A DNA stretch of 48,421 nucleotides from Ettlia oleoabundans (taxonomy: Eukaryota > Chlorophyta > Chlorophyceae > Chlamydomonadales), in the NCBI GenBank assembly GCA_019693395.1, contig JAAMXP010002207.1:1-48421 (forward strand), in the 5' to 3' direction. Shown here one piece after another: positions 11,707 through 24,451 of the stretch. How positions within the stretch are numbered: position 1 is the stretch's first letter; every line of letters begins with the position of its first letter. The notes under the pieces were generated by a model. The model had not been told where the DNA came from. It did not search any database and saw only the letters and a list, made by a program, of their open reading frames with translations. The translations under genes were made by a program, and so were the position numbers.

Positions 11707-12527
11707 CCCAAGCTCAGCGGGAAGCGGCGGGTGAGGGGCGAGGCCAGGCTGTCCTCAGATGAGGCCGCAAGTCCGGTGGCTGCTCTGAAGGCCTTGTGCA
11801 AGGGGCTACAAGGGATGTGGGGCCACTGTCGAACTGTGGAATCCCGCCCCTTCTTGCAGCGAGCGCTCCCTGCCGACTCCTCCCCGGCCAACCGATTCAC
11901 CAGCTAAAATTGCTTTTGGGAAGCTGTCCCGCCCCCTCCTTGGGCGCTCAACAGCAATGTCAGTGAGCGTGCAGTCGCCCAACCGGCGGGGTGAGGTCAG
12001 CGCATTGGTATATAGTAAGTCAATGGTGGGTGATGCGAGGAAGCCGAGCCTGTTCTCATCGTGCACAAGAGGGGGTTGAGGCGTCATGACGTGCCCCCTC
12101 AGCAGTCTCTCAGCATGCTGCAGCACTCTCACGAGCGCTCAATATGCTGTCGTAAACAAAAACTCTGTGACTGAAAAACCCGGCCACCCATATGCTTGCA
12201 TGGGGCGAGCGGAGTGCAGCTCACTTCAAGAGTTAGAATTGTCAGCGCCTGCGCCTTCAGGGGGCTTGGTGGACAGCGTGGAGTACTATATATGTCTAAT
12301 CTCTGAAAGTGTACAGATGCATCATATAATGGCACAAATTTGCTATCAAAACGGTCTACAGAAACCATCAATGGTGGCGTGAGGCCTAAGAAGTATACAA
12401 AGGGTGAGCAGAACCACAACAGAAACACTGGTGGTCCAGCGCTCATACGGGCACATCGTGTATTCCACTTGAGACTGCAGTGTTGCATTGCAAAGCAGAG
12501 CCCTCCTTGAGCATTATGGCCCGAGCA
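11707..12527. other. Intergenic: ACR 5' side and BSD-gene 3' side
   Basis: About 820 bp between two minus-strand genes. It holds the ACR promoter and the BSD 3' UTR. A 108-codon minus-strand open frame at 12132-11806 (with PRRLGDCTLTDIAVERPRRG) looks weakly protein-like and could be an extra 5' exon of the ACR gene, but no splice path with matching phase was found. Nothing else is recognised. Confidence 0.5.
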
Positions 12528-15500
12528 CTACTCCCAGTCAGACCCCCAAGCATTCTCCTCCTCATCAGCTCCAGGCTTGCCAGCAGCTGCTGCTGCAAGG
12601 ACTGCCTCATCGTCATCGCCCCAGTCTGAAAGCTCCTCCTCGTCTGCTGCGCCTGGCTCTTGATGCCCCTCGGCAGCAGGCTCTGATGCTGGGACCATTC
12701 CCAGGTTGGAAGGAGCCATGCTGGGACTATCCCCAGGTTTGGATGGTGCTGACGCTTCTTCCGCCTGCTCGTCACCAACCGGTTGAGAGATGGTAGCTGC
12801 AGGGGCTGCATCATGTGCTTCCTGTTGCTGGTTGCCAGTTGCCGTCGTTGAACCTGCGGCAGCAGCTGATTGCCGTCGTGGGCTTACCACCTGCCAATGA
12901 TCACTGTCCGAACTGAGGGTGGCGGCTGCGCTGTCATCAGAGCTGGATGCCACACGCTGATGCGCTCCTGTTTGCGGGGTTGAAGCCTTGCTGTCAGGGC
13001 TAGCACTAGAATCTACATTCATGCGGAAAAAAAAAGACGAGACAAACTGTCTCCAACTGCTCGATGACATAAAGCGCTGTTTCACCTGACCATACACGCC
13101 CAAGCGCCGGTGCTGCAGTCAGCAGTCAGCATAGGTACACATGATGATTGAGTTATGGACCAAATGCAGCCAGCGCACCTTCAAGCTCAGCAGTGGTACT
13201 CTCTGCATGAGCCGCCTGTACTGGCCCTTCTGCTGCATCGCTGGGCAAGCGCTCCAATGCTTCAAGTGTGACCTCCTGCTCTTCATGCGCCTCGTCATGT
13301 GGAACATGCTGACCAGTGGCATCTCCCCTGCCAGCGACTGAAGCGTGCGATTGTCCACGGGCTGCTGTTGGCTCTTTCTCATCAGCAGCTGCAACTGATG
13401 CTCCCTGCTCTGCATCTTCGTCGGAGCTCCAACCAACCTGCACATACCACCCCGGCAGTACAACTCTTAAGGCCTGCACATGCCACCCCAGCAGTAGTAG
13501 ATTCAACATGGTCGAGTTATCCCCCAGCATCATGATAGCATGGCAAAGCTTTGGAGAAGGGCAGCAAGAAATTAATAGGGAGTACAGGCCCTCACCTCCT
13601 CCTCTTGCTGCTGTGCACGCTGTGCCAGCTGCAAAAACTGCTCATGCTTCTGCTCCAGTTTGTGAAGGCGGTAGAAGTAGCGCGTCCAGAAAGCATCGTA
13701 CTCTACTATCAACGGCACAATGCGTGCCTGCAGGTGGGTGGCAATGGTGCGGTGCAACAAGCTCAGGCCTTGCATGGATTCAACGCTGCAAACCTAGAAG
13801 CCAACTGCAATCCACTTCCGAACTGCTGTGAAAAATTGCATTGCGCTGCATGACACACAGGCGCCTACATGAAACAACAATATAGGGCAGTGTCAGTAAC
13901 CCAAAACCGCGGCAACCATGCGGGGGCTGCTTGCACTGCCCGAGTCCCCTCTCCTACCATGCCACCTAGGATAGTCCAGTCCTACTGAACACCAAGATGA
14001 ACTTTCCACTCCGCACCTGCAGCTCTGACATGAACGTGTTCTCAGCAATCAGGCGCTCAATATCGGGCCTGCGCGCCGCCAAGTCAAACTCGGCCAGCCA
14101 GGCCTCATACGCCTCCTCATCCTCAGGCTCATCACAGTATGTGCTGCTGTCACGCTGCATGGCCGCCACGTCAGCTTCAAACCTGCGGGCGAGGGCGTAT
14201 GCGTCGGGGTATTGAGTGGGCAGATGCAACTGGAGGCAGGCTGGAATGGAAAATAGCTGGAGAGGCAGGCGGGGCAGGTCCCTGTCGAGGAGTTGCTCGG
14301 GGCGCCGCTGGGGCCTGTTCAGGGCTTGATCGGCAGTGTATTGGCATAGCTCCAACCGAGGCAAGCAGCAAATGCTGTATAGCAGGGGTGCATAAGTGCC
14401 ACTCGGCACCTCTTGTGCACTCAAAGAGCATGCCCTTGACAAGTACATGAAGGGCGGCCCCGTGGGCCGCTAAAAAAGGCGCCGAGCCCCCAGATGTTGT
14501 GCCAGCAAGTCAGTTGGGGGTGGCGACCAGTCGCCCGCCAGTCTCATACCCTAAGTCAGATCAACCTCACACACCTCAGATCTTAAAGCTGCGAACGCAA
14601 AGTGTAAGAATGTTTTCACATCCGATCAAGGACAGTCGAAGCAATGAGCTGCCCGACTTTTTTGCCACGCAGCAAAGGGTCTGTATCGCATTTGTAGGCT
14701 CTGCCAAACGGCTTTTAAGCCTTTTAGCTGTGCATTTGAACAGGAATAGCCAACCCCCGAGGAGCAGGACATGACATCGCGACAAAGTTCGCACGCTTTG
14801 GCCGACTGGCCGTTTCTAGGGGCTTTCAATAATGCACGAGACGATTGCGCAAGAGAACTCGACGAAATACGGCCCACAGGGGCAAGTGAACCCCTGGTGC
14901 CGTATAATCGCAGGATGTAACGCACAGTAGACCACAAGGGGGCAGCACCCAGCAGGCTCGCCCCGCAAAGCTAATAGGACAGTGCAAGTACTGCAGCTGC
15001 ACCTCACCTGCTGTATCGCCCGTGTCCAGCCTTAGAGGATCCGCCGCGGCGTGCAGCGCTGCCACTGTCGTCAATCAATGCCATCTCATTTTGGACTGCG
15101 TAACTGCAAAACACAGTGCACTTGAATGATGGGTTTCGCAATGCCGATGCATGTAGGGACTCAGCGGGCAATCAAGAAGATTATGATCTGGCTGCAGGGG
15201 ATTGACGCAGTTAACACAAACCGGCACACAGCGCACCTGATCTGCTCCAGCAAGTCGTGAGTGCCCAGCATCAACTTGCTACCCAGCCCAGCCAGCCCAG
15301 CCAAGCTGCGTCCCGCCCGTGCACGTGCCGCAGCTCCCGCCGCCTCTGCACGTGCTTGCAAGTCTGCAGTTGTGCCTGGCAGGTGTTCCAGCGTGGCAGG
15401 AAGCTGCTCAGCAGCTTCCTTTGCCTTGTTCATGACAATGTCAGCGCCTTTGGTCACTGCTTCCGCATCTTCTTTGGCCCCCTGCAGTAGTAGTATTTAC

Positions 15501-16277
15501 GTGTGAATCAAATTTCAGCGAGTTTCGTATCTGCCAGAAACCCTCGCTTCCTATCGTCTTGCAATACGATGCACTGCCATCAACAACCCCTGCCTGTGCC
15601 TGCTCCAAACAGCATGTCAATCAACATTGTTATACAAAGCCTGCTGACGCTACGCGTGTTGCACATTGGGTACATCAAATCATAACGCCAGCACTGTACT
15701 GGCGCTAAGCAAAGGAGCAGTGGTTAACTGGGTGCCAGAGGCGTGCTTACTTGCTGAAAAGCCTCTAGCTCCGCCCGCCAGTCTGTCTCCTGCACTGCTG
15801 TAAGCACCTGCGTGGTCTTGGCCTTGACTGTGGCAGTCAGTACAGAGGCTACTCCCCAAAAGCTCAGCTGCGGGCCACCCTTTTGCTTGCTGGCCCCCTC
15901 TGTGCCTTGCTCTGCCCCACTATCACCATCATGATATCTGCAGGGGATCACACCACGCAGGCAAACACAGCTAGTCAACAGGGCTTGCTGTGCTTCCCCT
16001 GGGGGCCGCAGGCGAGCGGGCCACTGGACTGAGGCAACGAAGTGGGGACTGAAGCTGCGCACCCTTCCGCTCCCTCGTTGTCTGCCTCCCCTTCCTGGCC
16101 TCCCTGCAGCTCCTCAACATCGTCCTGCACGGACCGCAGGGTTCAGGCAGCGTGAGGGTTAGGCCGTCCGAGGGTTAGCTTCTGATTTCGGCTTATCGCA
16201 TGGCGCACCTCCTCTTCCTCCTCCTCCTCCTCTGGCCCACCCTGCAGCGCCTCTGCCAAGCTTTTCAAAGAGAACAT
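12528..16277 (-). CDS. BSD-domain protein
   Basis: Eukaryotic BSD-domain protein of unknown molecular role. Nine exons: 16277-16209, 16124-16063, 15937-15751, 15481-15237, 15103-15008, 14182-14017, 13727-13596, 13437-13161, 13012-12528; 572 residues. It opens with MFSLKSLAEAL and a run of Glu. A conserved N-terminal segment holds LSFWGVASVLTATVK, followed by an Ala-rich amphipathic stretch. The core has SRFEADVAAMQRDSSTYCDE and the BSD hallmark YDAFWTRYFYRLHKLEQKHE (about residues 280-300). The C-terminal third is acidic and ends in DWGDDDE and GSDWE. Exon 8 could end at 13179 instead (same phase), removing six residues. Intron 5 is the longest in the gene (about 825 bp). It shares a 270-bp divergent promoter region with WDR4. 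Confidence 0.85.
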
Positions 16278-16547
16278 TGTTCAATACAAGAAGCGCCCAA
16301 AACTGCCAAGTGGATTTTTTTATGGCGTCGAAAGTGAGGTGCGCGCGAGAATCGACGGCAAATAGCCGGCCTGCCTCGGGAGTGCAGCCAACCGTACTAG
16401 CCAAGGCAAACTGTACTTCTGTGCAAGTTAGCGAGGCATGCAAGCATTTCGCAAATAGGTTTGTGACATTCTCGGTGCAGATTCGTGGACTCGCTTACCT
16501 CCTGCTCCAAACCGCCCGCCGGCAGTCACAACTGCAGGTAATCAGCG
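16278..16547. promoter_or_regulatory. Bidirectional promoter region, BSD gene and WDR4
   Basis: Only 270 bp separate two divergent start codons, so both promoters and 5' UTRs must lie here. No TATA-like element was recognised. Confidence 0.6.
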
Positions 16548-19035
16548 ATGGGGCGCAAACAGGGGGCGAAGAAGAAGCAGGCTGAAGAGGGGGGTCAGCA
16601 GAACTCCGATCTTGCGCAACCCGCTGACCCACCAAGGGCCGCACTTGCAGTTCATCCAGCTGGGGCAGCGGTGGCGCTCGCCGTGGGCACCGAACTGCGT
16701 GTTTATGACGCCAGGCACGTGCCAGTGATGCAACTCGCCAGGTTATCAGTCCCTGCTAGAACGTCGCATGCATGCCGCCAGCGCCGCCACCATGCACCTT
16801 CGTTATTGGCATAGCCCAACCCCATGCCCAACCGGCCCATGTATCAGTGCAGGACCCAAAAGAACATAAGTTTGATCAGTAAACCTGAGCAGCGGCAGGT
16901 TCCACAGGAACAGCAGCGCTTGGAAAGTGCCGCTGTGGGGCCACTTGTGCGAGGGGTGGCATTTGACGCAGCAGGCCGTTACCTCCTAGCGGGCAGCGAG
17001 GACAAGGCGGCGGGGCTGCGCATCTGGGACTGCAGCAGCTGGGAGCTCATCCAGACCATGTGAGTGCAGGCCTTAGTGCAGCCTGCTCCTAGGTCATGCT
17101 CGGTTGGGCAACAACATGACTTGCTGCCAAGCCAATAGGAGGCCCATCCATTGTTATTGCCAGCTTTTTGTTCTATGTCCTGCGTTTCTGGTGCTTTGTC
17201 GTGCAGCAAGGTGCCCAAAAAGGTGACCAACATTACCTTCACCCCGGATGGCAAGCATGTGCTGGCTGCGGACAAGTTTGGTGATGTGCTGGTGGCGTCC
17301 ACCGAACGCCCTGCAGGTAGGGTGGGTGCTTGTCCCAAAGATGTGCAGCCTGGACTGAACACCCACTACGAACGCTTGCTGCCACTTGGTGCCCGAGCCG
17401 CTTATGTGGAATTGGAGCCGCTATGCCAAACTTTTGCTTATGATGAGTTGTGGTGCTTTTGCTGTTTGATTTGTCGCTTTACATGATGCTTGCCACACTT
17501 CGGTGATGGATGGCACTGCAGGCCTTGCAGAGGGGCAGCAGCAGGAGCCGGAGATCCTGCTCGGCCATTTTTGTGCCATCCTAACATCACTGGCGCTCTC
17601 CAGCGGCGGCCGCTTCCTGGCCACCACAGACCGGTGCGTACCTGGCACCTGCGGCTGCTTGATTGTCCAGCTCCCACGCTTTCAACAGGGGCCGGCGTTC
17701 CAGTACGGTGCAGGAAGCCAAGCTCGCTGTTGGTGCCAGCGGGTGCAGCAGTGATCCACCAGCTTATACGCCTTTTCATGCACTCAAAGGACTGTCTCTT
17801 CACACGTTCTTGGCTGCCAATGCCTTGCAGGGACCAACGTGTACGGGTGAGCGTCATGCCAGTAGACCCACTGGCAGGGGCTCATGAGATTCAGAGCTTC
17901 TGCCTTGGGCACCTTGCCTTCGTCAATTGCTCCACCTTCATTAAACAAGGCTCTCAGGTGACTTGGGATGCTGTGCGCTGTTGCTCCAGTATGCATTTCT
18001 GTGATGCCCTGTGATCATTTGCGATTGTGGTGACAAAAAGCTGGCGGTGCACTCTTCACCCCGAATTTCTGGGTGGTGTGCTCATCAGTCTCATGTCGCC
18101 TCTGTCAACCTGCTCATGTCGGTCCACCTGCAGCCTGGTGTAGTTCTGTGTTGTTTGGCTCCTTGTACGTGCAGGAGCTGCTTGTTTCGGGAAGTGGGGA
18201 TGGCACACTGCGGCTGTGGGACCCCATGAGCGGTGCCCTGCTGCACACGCTGCAGCTTCCGCCCTTGGAGCCGTCTCCAGGCGCTAATGGTGCAGCAGCG
18301 CAGCAGCAGGCCCAGGACGAGAGTACCGGCAGCAGCAGCGATGAGGATGCGACTGAGAAGGAAGCAGCGGCAGCGGATGGTGTTGCGGCAGAAGAAGGGA
18401 CAGCAGACGCAGAGGTAGAGGCAGATGAGGAGGCTGAACCTGCAGCAGCTTGCAGCTCTGGTCATGCCAATCTACCCAGCGATGCACCTGTGCCGCTGGC
18501 TCTAGCCGCATCCCCAGACGGCTGCTGGATAGTAGTGGCGGTGGATGGTCGGGACGAGCTCTGCTTGGTTCGCCTTGATTGGACTCTCAAGCAGCTGCAG
18601 AAGTGCAGCTGGTCCCCTTTAAGCGGCCTGTACCTGCCGGCCTGCCTGGCGTTTGATGGCAGCGGGCGGCTGTGGGCGGCAGGAGGGCCTGTAGCGGACG
18701 ACTCTGTTGCCGCCTTTTTGGCATGCGGCAGCGTCGTTGAAGCCCCAGCTGCTGCTGGCATGCAGCAGCAGCAGCAGCCGGCTCTAGCAAGCCTAGTGGA
18801 TGCGCCTCTGCCTGACTGGCTACCAGCCAGTGCCGCCCAGCAGCTCGAGGCCAAGGCCGGGAATGAGGCACTGCTGCTGGCAGAGGCTGCCCAACGGCGA
18901 CTTCTGGCCAGCCAGGTGTTGAAGAAACGCAAGTACTCTCTTCATCAGCGAGAAAACCGCAAGCGACAGCGAAGGGACAAAGTTTTTGCGGCAGCAGCAG
19001 CAGCACAAACACAAGCTGCAGAGCAGCAGGGATAG
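16548..19035 (+). CDS. WDR4: WDR4/TRM82, tRNA m7G46 methyltransferase subunit
   Basis: WD40 partner of the catalytic METTL1/TRM8, needed to place N7-methylguanosine at tRNA position 46. Exons 16548-16741, 16853-17059, 17207-17316, 17522-17633, 17831-17957, 18175-19035; 536 residues, phases agree. The basic N terminus MGRKQGAKKKQ is followed by blades with RYLLAGSEDKAAGLRIWD, KVTNITFTPDGKHVLAADKF, LLGHFCAILTSLALSSGGRF, LGHLAFVNCSTF and LLVSGSGDGTLRLWDP. GHFC.I..L..S..GRF is typical of this family. A long acidic Ser/Glu/Ala insert (about residues 310-370) interrupts the last blades, and the tail is very basic (VLKKRKYSLHQRENRKRQRR). The exon 1/2 junction is uncertain: a GC donor after 16714 also fits the phase. 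The stop lies 207 bp from the converging TSR1 stop. Confidence 0.88.
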
Positions 19036-19195
19036 GTATCTGTTCCTTTTCGCCTTTTGTGGGGGCCCTTTTCTGCCATGCCCCTCAGTCGCACGCCCCC
19101 CCGTTCTGGCATGTCAAGCCTGCCCACTTGGTGTTACGCCAGCCTCAGAAACTCACCAGGCATTGCTTCACTACAGAATCTCAGGTAAGCAAACG

Positions 19196-19200
19196 TTACA
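19196..19200 (-). terminator. TGTAA polyadenylation signal of TSR1
   Basis: TGTAA on the minus strand, about 43 nt behind the TSR1 stop, inside the short WDR4/TSR1 convergent spacer. Confidence 0.6.
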
Positions 19201-19242
19201 AGCCATTCCAGGCATCGGGTCATCACTGCCAGACACTTGATG

Positions 19243-22200
19243 TCAGGCCACAAAATCTAGGTTCTCAGGCCACTTGGGGTACACACGCTTGTAAAGGCTC
19301 ATCAGCACTGCGTCCTGCTGCTTCATGCGGCCATCAAAGATGCACTTCATGGATCCATGCGTGCCAATCTGCAGGGCAGGTTGCCAAACTTGTGTTCAGG
19401 AAAGTATGTGCTTCATAACACCCAGCTGCATGCCGGGTTTGGTCTTGCTTAATATTCACCAACTGATACTGGTTGTTGCAAGAAGAAGTATGCACTGGTG
19501 GGGGCAAGCAGGGTTGCGCACATCTTAGAACCGCATTACAAGCTTTACAAATTACAGTATGTAGAGTTCTCACCGGCTCCCGGATGCGGCCGCGCCGTCC
19601 CCCCTTGGTCCACAGTTCCACTGGCCGGAACCAGCGCACATCCTCTCGGTTGTGAAACATAAAGCGCACCACTGCCTTGGTCTTGTGCACCTGCAGGCCA
19701 CGCATTCATGTATTGTAGGGTTTGCAAACCATGGATACCAAAAAGCGGCGCCCCAATTTATAGGGAGGAAAGACTGGAGATTGGTGCATTACGATACTGC
19801 AATGTCAGTGAACATGACTGCCGAAGGTGCAAACTACTCACCTTGACTGGATACCCGCTAAGCACAATTTTTTTCAGCATTATCCTGTCCGGGTCGCAGC
19901 TTCGCAGGCTGCCGGTGGCTGCTAGTCGTGCCGCTTTGCCATCACCCTCCACCTTGAATGCCAGCAACGGCAGCGGCGGGTACGCAATTGGGGCATAGAT
20001 CGTGGCAACACTCGGCCTGCCACAAAAGGGAAGCACCATAGCTGATGTTCGGAACTTTCTCCACCACTAATAATTTTCATCTGCGATGAACATGCAGTCC
20101 CTTGGGTTGTCGGAGCACTGAACAGTTGCTTTGTAAAGCAGGCAGTCACCTGCCCTCGTGAAGAAAACGCTCCATTTTGTGCTTGTCAGCGCCGTGCTCA
20201 TCTGAACTGAATATTGGGCGCGCATAAAAGCTGCGCACCCCGTTGATCAGCAACAGCTGCTCCTTGCTGGGCAGCGGCTCCTCATACCCAGCAGCTTTAC
20301 GCACTCCATAATGCTGCAAGGCATCAGGACCAATGGCGGCAGGGCGTCAGTATACAACCGCAAGACGAGGCCTGCATTAGAAGGTGGGTTAAACCGCGTT
20401 CAACAATGCATACGGCACCGCCCACCTGAACTGATAGTTTGCACTCATGCTGCAGCAGGCCGAATAGGACCAGTGGGGCCACTGCCTCCTGGCGCGAGGC
20501 TGCCACGCGCTGCAGCACCCTTGCGGCAACATCTGCTGGCACCGCTGCCACACGCAGCTGCACGTACATGCCCACTGCCACACTGTGTGGGTCTGCTGCC
20601 GTGCCTGCTTTGAGGGATGCCTCCCTGGCCCGCTTATGTGCCCTGCAAGCAATGAGGTATGCCAATAACGGCTGTAAACAAACTGGGGACAGGCAGAAAA
20701 GCTAACTGAAAAATCAAGGGATCAATAGTGCTCAAGGGCAAACATACAAAAGGAACATGACCCACCTGCGAAAGTTCTCGAACGCAAACACACGGGCATA
20801 GTCCTGCGGCAAGCTCTCGCGCGGGTCCCAGGGCGATGTGCGAAAGCTCTTCAGCCCCCTGTACTTGTCAAACCTCTGACGCGCAGGGACGCCCTCCGGT
20901 GTGTCAACCTGTGGAGATGGCAGGAGGCATGGCAGTATGCCAACTGGTATATGAGACTGCAAAACAAAACCAAAGGAAGGAAACAAGAAGTACACACCAA
21001 AATGGCAGATTGAAGGGTTGCAAGCTTGCCACCAGCACCATAGCAGAATAGCAGCAGAAGTAGCAGAAAATATTGGCGGCACAAGCAGCTGCAGCTTGCA
21101 CCTCATCTGGGAACATTTGTTCATCCTGCTCCTGCCGCCGCCGCTCCTTAAGTGAGGTATGCATCCCCGCAAGCTCGTCGGCATTCCCATCCCTTTCGTC
21201 CTCATCCTCATACTGCATTTTCAATGTGATGTGGGGCTCATGAACTTGGGCAACCATACAAAACCGCCCCAAGCTAGTGTGTACATGGGTGCCACCCGTT
21301 GATTGTGTGACAGCTGATGCTGCGGGCAGCCAGCTAGACAATCCGGCTTTCAGCAACCTGAAAATTGAAGAAAAACGCGGTGCAGCCAGCCATGCTGCGC
21401 ATACTCACGTCCATCCCAAACTCGGTCCCGATATCGATATCCCTAAAGCTGCTGCCGCCAGCGCCGTCGTTGGGTTCCAGGTCTGGCAATGATTCGTCGT
21501 CGCTGCCACCGCCAACGCTGGGCCGCTGCTCCTCCTCGCTGTCGCTTTCCAAGTCTGTGTCATCCAAGTCGCTGCACACACGAAGGATATTAAGCACAGT
21601 ACAGTGTAGGGTGGGAAGGAGGGGGGCCTGCACGCGTCGCTGCCAACATTGCCTGGAAGTTGTGCACAAAGTACACAACCGATGGATGCATGTTCTGATT
21701 TTGTGCCGTAAGCGCAGGGTGCACCCTGCCCGCCGAGGTGGATGTTGCGCTGGAAGTACACAACCAATGGGTGTGAACTATGGAACAAGCGCCGGAAGAG
21801 TTTGGGTGGACCCTGGTGAATCCTGCCCTCCATGCGCACCTGTCATCTAGGATCCAGGCAGCCTGGTAGTCAGAGGTGCCCTTGGGCAGGCGCCGCTTGT
21901 GCGACTTGCCAGCAGCTGCCTCCGCCTCCATCAATTCCTGCACAAGCAAAGCGTTCAACTAAAGCACGCTTGGTCACACCGGCGGAACGCTCATAACAAA
22001 ATGGACAAAGTCTTGCAGGAAAGACCAATCGAACTTAAACAATGTATTGACTGAGAGATGCAAACATGAGATGGTTGGCTGGTGCCATGTGGGGTGGCCA
22101 CGTGCAAATTTTCCCGCACCTCTTCTGTGGGCCATGTCTGCTCCCCCGCCAGCGGGTCAGGCACATTCTCTCGAACAAGCAACTCCTGCTGCTCAGGGTC

Positions 22201-23948
22201 TGGCTGCGCAAGCACAGGGGTCCCCCCTTCTTCGACCATGATGTCCATCGCCGCTGCTGCTTGCTGCTGCCGGTCAGACCCTGATGCCTGCTCATTCGCC
22301 GCGTGCGGCTCAGGCGGGCCATCTATTTGCTGTAGCTGGAAGTCCCCAGCGCCAGGAATGTGCACAGCCTGGTTGGCAGAAAGACCCAGGCTGCGCACAT
22401 AGCCGCGCAGCAGCAGGGTGCCCACCGCGGATGCTTTGCTACCTTGGCCAGCTGGCTGCTGCTGGAACTTGGCGGCGTCCACCAGGAGGGAAGGGCGGTG
22501 CTGGCGCCAGTGGGGTATGCTGGGCACGCTGTCAATGAGGTGGCGCTGCACCTGCTTGAAGTCCAGGGCTGTGTCTGCTGCCAGCAGCTTGTGGTCTCCC
22601 GGTAGCTACAATCATGACAACAATCAGCTGCTGGTGATGGAAAGGGTGCAGCCACCAGAAGCGGCAACTCGAGGGACTTTCAACCATCTGTTGCACGGTA
22701 ACACAGCAGGCCAGCCAGAAAAAGTGCTGCCGGGTGCTGATTGTTGCCATGCACAAACAGAAGTGGCGGTCAGGTCAAGGCAACAAAGCAGAAGTCCCAC
22801 CTGCTCCTGCAGCGCATTGGTGGCATGCTTCTTTGCTGCTGCTCGCTCTTTAAGCGCATTTTTGCCCTCCGCTGCTGCCGGTGACTGCACCAGGGCCACC
22901 ACGCTGGGCAGGCCCAAAGAGCGCAGCACGCTCAGCGCCATGCTGCCGGCGTCATCGATCGTCACAATGTTGACGTCCCCGGGCAGCACCAGCAGCACAA
23001 ACTCGGCGGAGCGCCCCAGCTCTACGACAGCCAGCGGATCGTCACGGGCAGCTGGCGGTGGCAGGAAAGTGAAGCGCACGCGCCGCCGCTCGGCCATCGA
23101 CACAGTGGTCATCACCAGGGGCACCTGCTCACTAGCTTCTGTGTCAACCTCCATGCCTGCTGACTGTTTGCTGCTAGCATGCACGGCAGCAGTGGCATCT
23201 TCGCCAGTGGGGCTGCAGCACGCCAGCAGGCTTCTCCACAGGCGCGGCACATCAACATCAGCTGACAACGGCAGCACTGCCACCACGCGGGGGGCTCCCA
23301 ACGTGCGTCGCTGTTCCAGCGCTGCCGCACGCTTCTGATCGCGCTGCTGCTTGGCGGCGTTCACCCGCTCCACCTTGCTCTGAGCGCCGCTGCGGCTGGT
23401 CTTGATGCCGCGCCGCCCCACGACATCTGCAGAGTGACATGGGAAGGGTGGAAGCACAAAAGGACCGAGGGACCCTTGGTTTTTTCGTCGATTCGATGCT
23501 GGGTTCAAGTGGTCAATGCATGCAGCATAGCAACAAAAGCCCGCTCAACGCTGGAGCCTGGTGGTCTTCTGATGCAGCGGACGTCAACTTGCAATGACGA
23601 CTGTAAGAATTGCGTGCGCATCTCAAGTAAAAGTGCATGACCTCAGTATTCATGACTGTTTGCATCAGTAAGTCAGGCAAACTGTGAAATCTAAGTCTAT
23701 CACCGGTCAAATTCCAGCTGGGTCTGCCAATTCGGCCAGACGCAGCATGCGTGTTGTGGATGCTGGTGCAGCCTGGGATGCAATGCGCATTTGGCATCTA
23801 AAAGGTACAAACCTTTGCTGTTCCTGTGCTTCTCGCGTGCGCTCAACCCAGCTCGCCTGCCAGCCTTGTGAGCCTGCGCAGGCAGCACAGTAGGGGTGGT
23901 GCGTAATGGCAAGCGGCGGTGCACGGCTGCCACGCCGCTACTGCGCAT
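19243..23948 (-). CDS. TSR1: TSR1, pre-40S ribosome biogenesis factor
   Basis: GTPase-like factor for late 40S subunit maturation, related to BMS1 but without GTPase activity. Twelve exons: 23948-23813, 23426-22801, 22605-22120, 21937-21840, 21571-21409, 21212-21102, 20908-20766, 20642-20426, 20313-20150, 20016-19842, 19690-19574, 19368-19243; 853 residues, all phases agree. In order: a basic N terminus ([20 protein letters not shown]), [15 protein letters not shown], a GTPase-like core without a P-loop, the AARP2CN segment ([20 protein letters not shown]), an acidic region ([18 protein letters not shown]), [20 protein letters not shown] with [13 protein letters not shown], then the C-terminal domain shared with BMS1 ([51 protein letters not shown]). 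The exact start is the weakest point: exon 1 may be split, with Met further upstream. Confidence 0.93.
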
Positions 23949-24451
23949 GCATGCATGTAAGCTTCTCAGTTGTCGTCTTATAGGCATCAACCTGCTCGCA
24001 ACCGCAAGGTGTGCGGACAGTGCATGCGTGCACGGCATGGCACCTTGTTACGCTGAGAGCCGGGACCAACCATTGCCGGGTGCGCTGACCGGGGTTGCAA
24101 TATAGTGATTTAGGGGCGCTCAGAGCCTATTTAAATTCGCAAAGGTGCGCGGCCACGTCACGTGCGACCTAAGAGCTGTTACTGCCGAGACAGCATCTTG
24201 ACAACAATGCTTCGTAACCAAGGATGCGAAGGCGTGAAAGGGCACACAGGAATCAGGCTCTGACAGTACAGTTGACGGTACGGCCTCCAAACCTACCGTG
24301 TGAGGGGGTTTCACCTCCCTGGCTTGCAAGCATCACGAAGATTTCACGCTCTTAAGAAGGGAGCTTTAACCACCGTCGTGGAAACCTCTGTGGCGATTCT
24401 TGCATAGTGCTTGCAGCAGTCGCTCCTGCTGCGCAGCGAGCGAGCCGCAGT
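23949..24451. promoter_or_regulatory. Bidirectional promoter region, TSR1 and NPSN SNARE
   Basis: About 500 bp between divergent starts. It should hold both promoters. No element was recognised; the region just before the SNARE ATG is rich in GCAG repeats. Confidence 0.5.

Noticed and set aside
14183..14229. Upstream extension of BSD exon 6 (LHLPTQYPDAYALAR)
   Set aside because: The extension starts in the wrong phase; the acceptor at 14184-14183 gives the conserved SRFEADV junction.
14454..14470. Inverted repeat GCGGCCC/GGGCCGC followed by A-run
   Set aside because: Only seven pairs, within a long BSD intron, easily expected by chance in GC-rich DNA.
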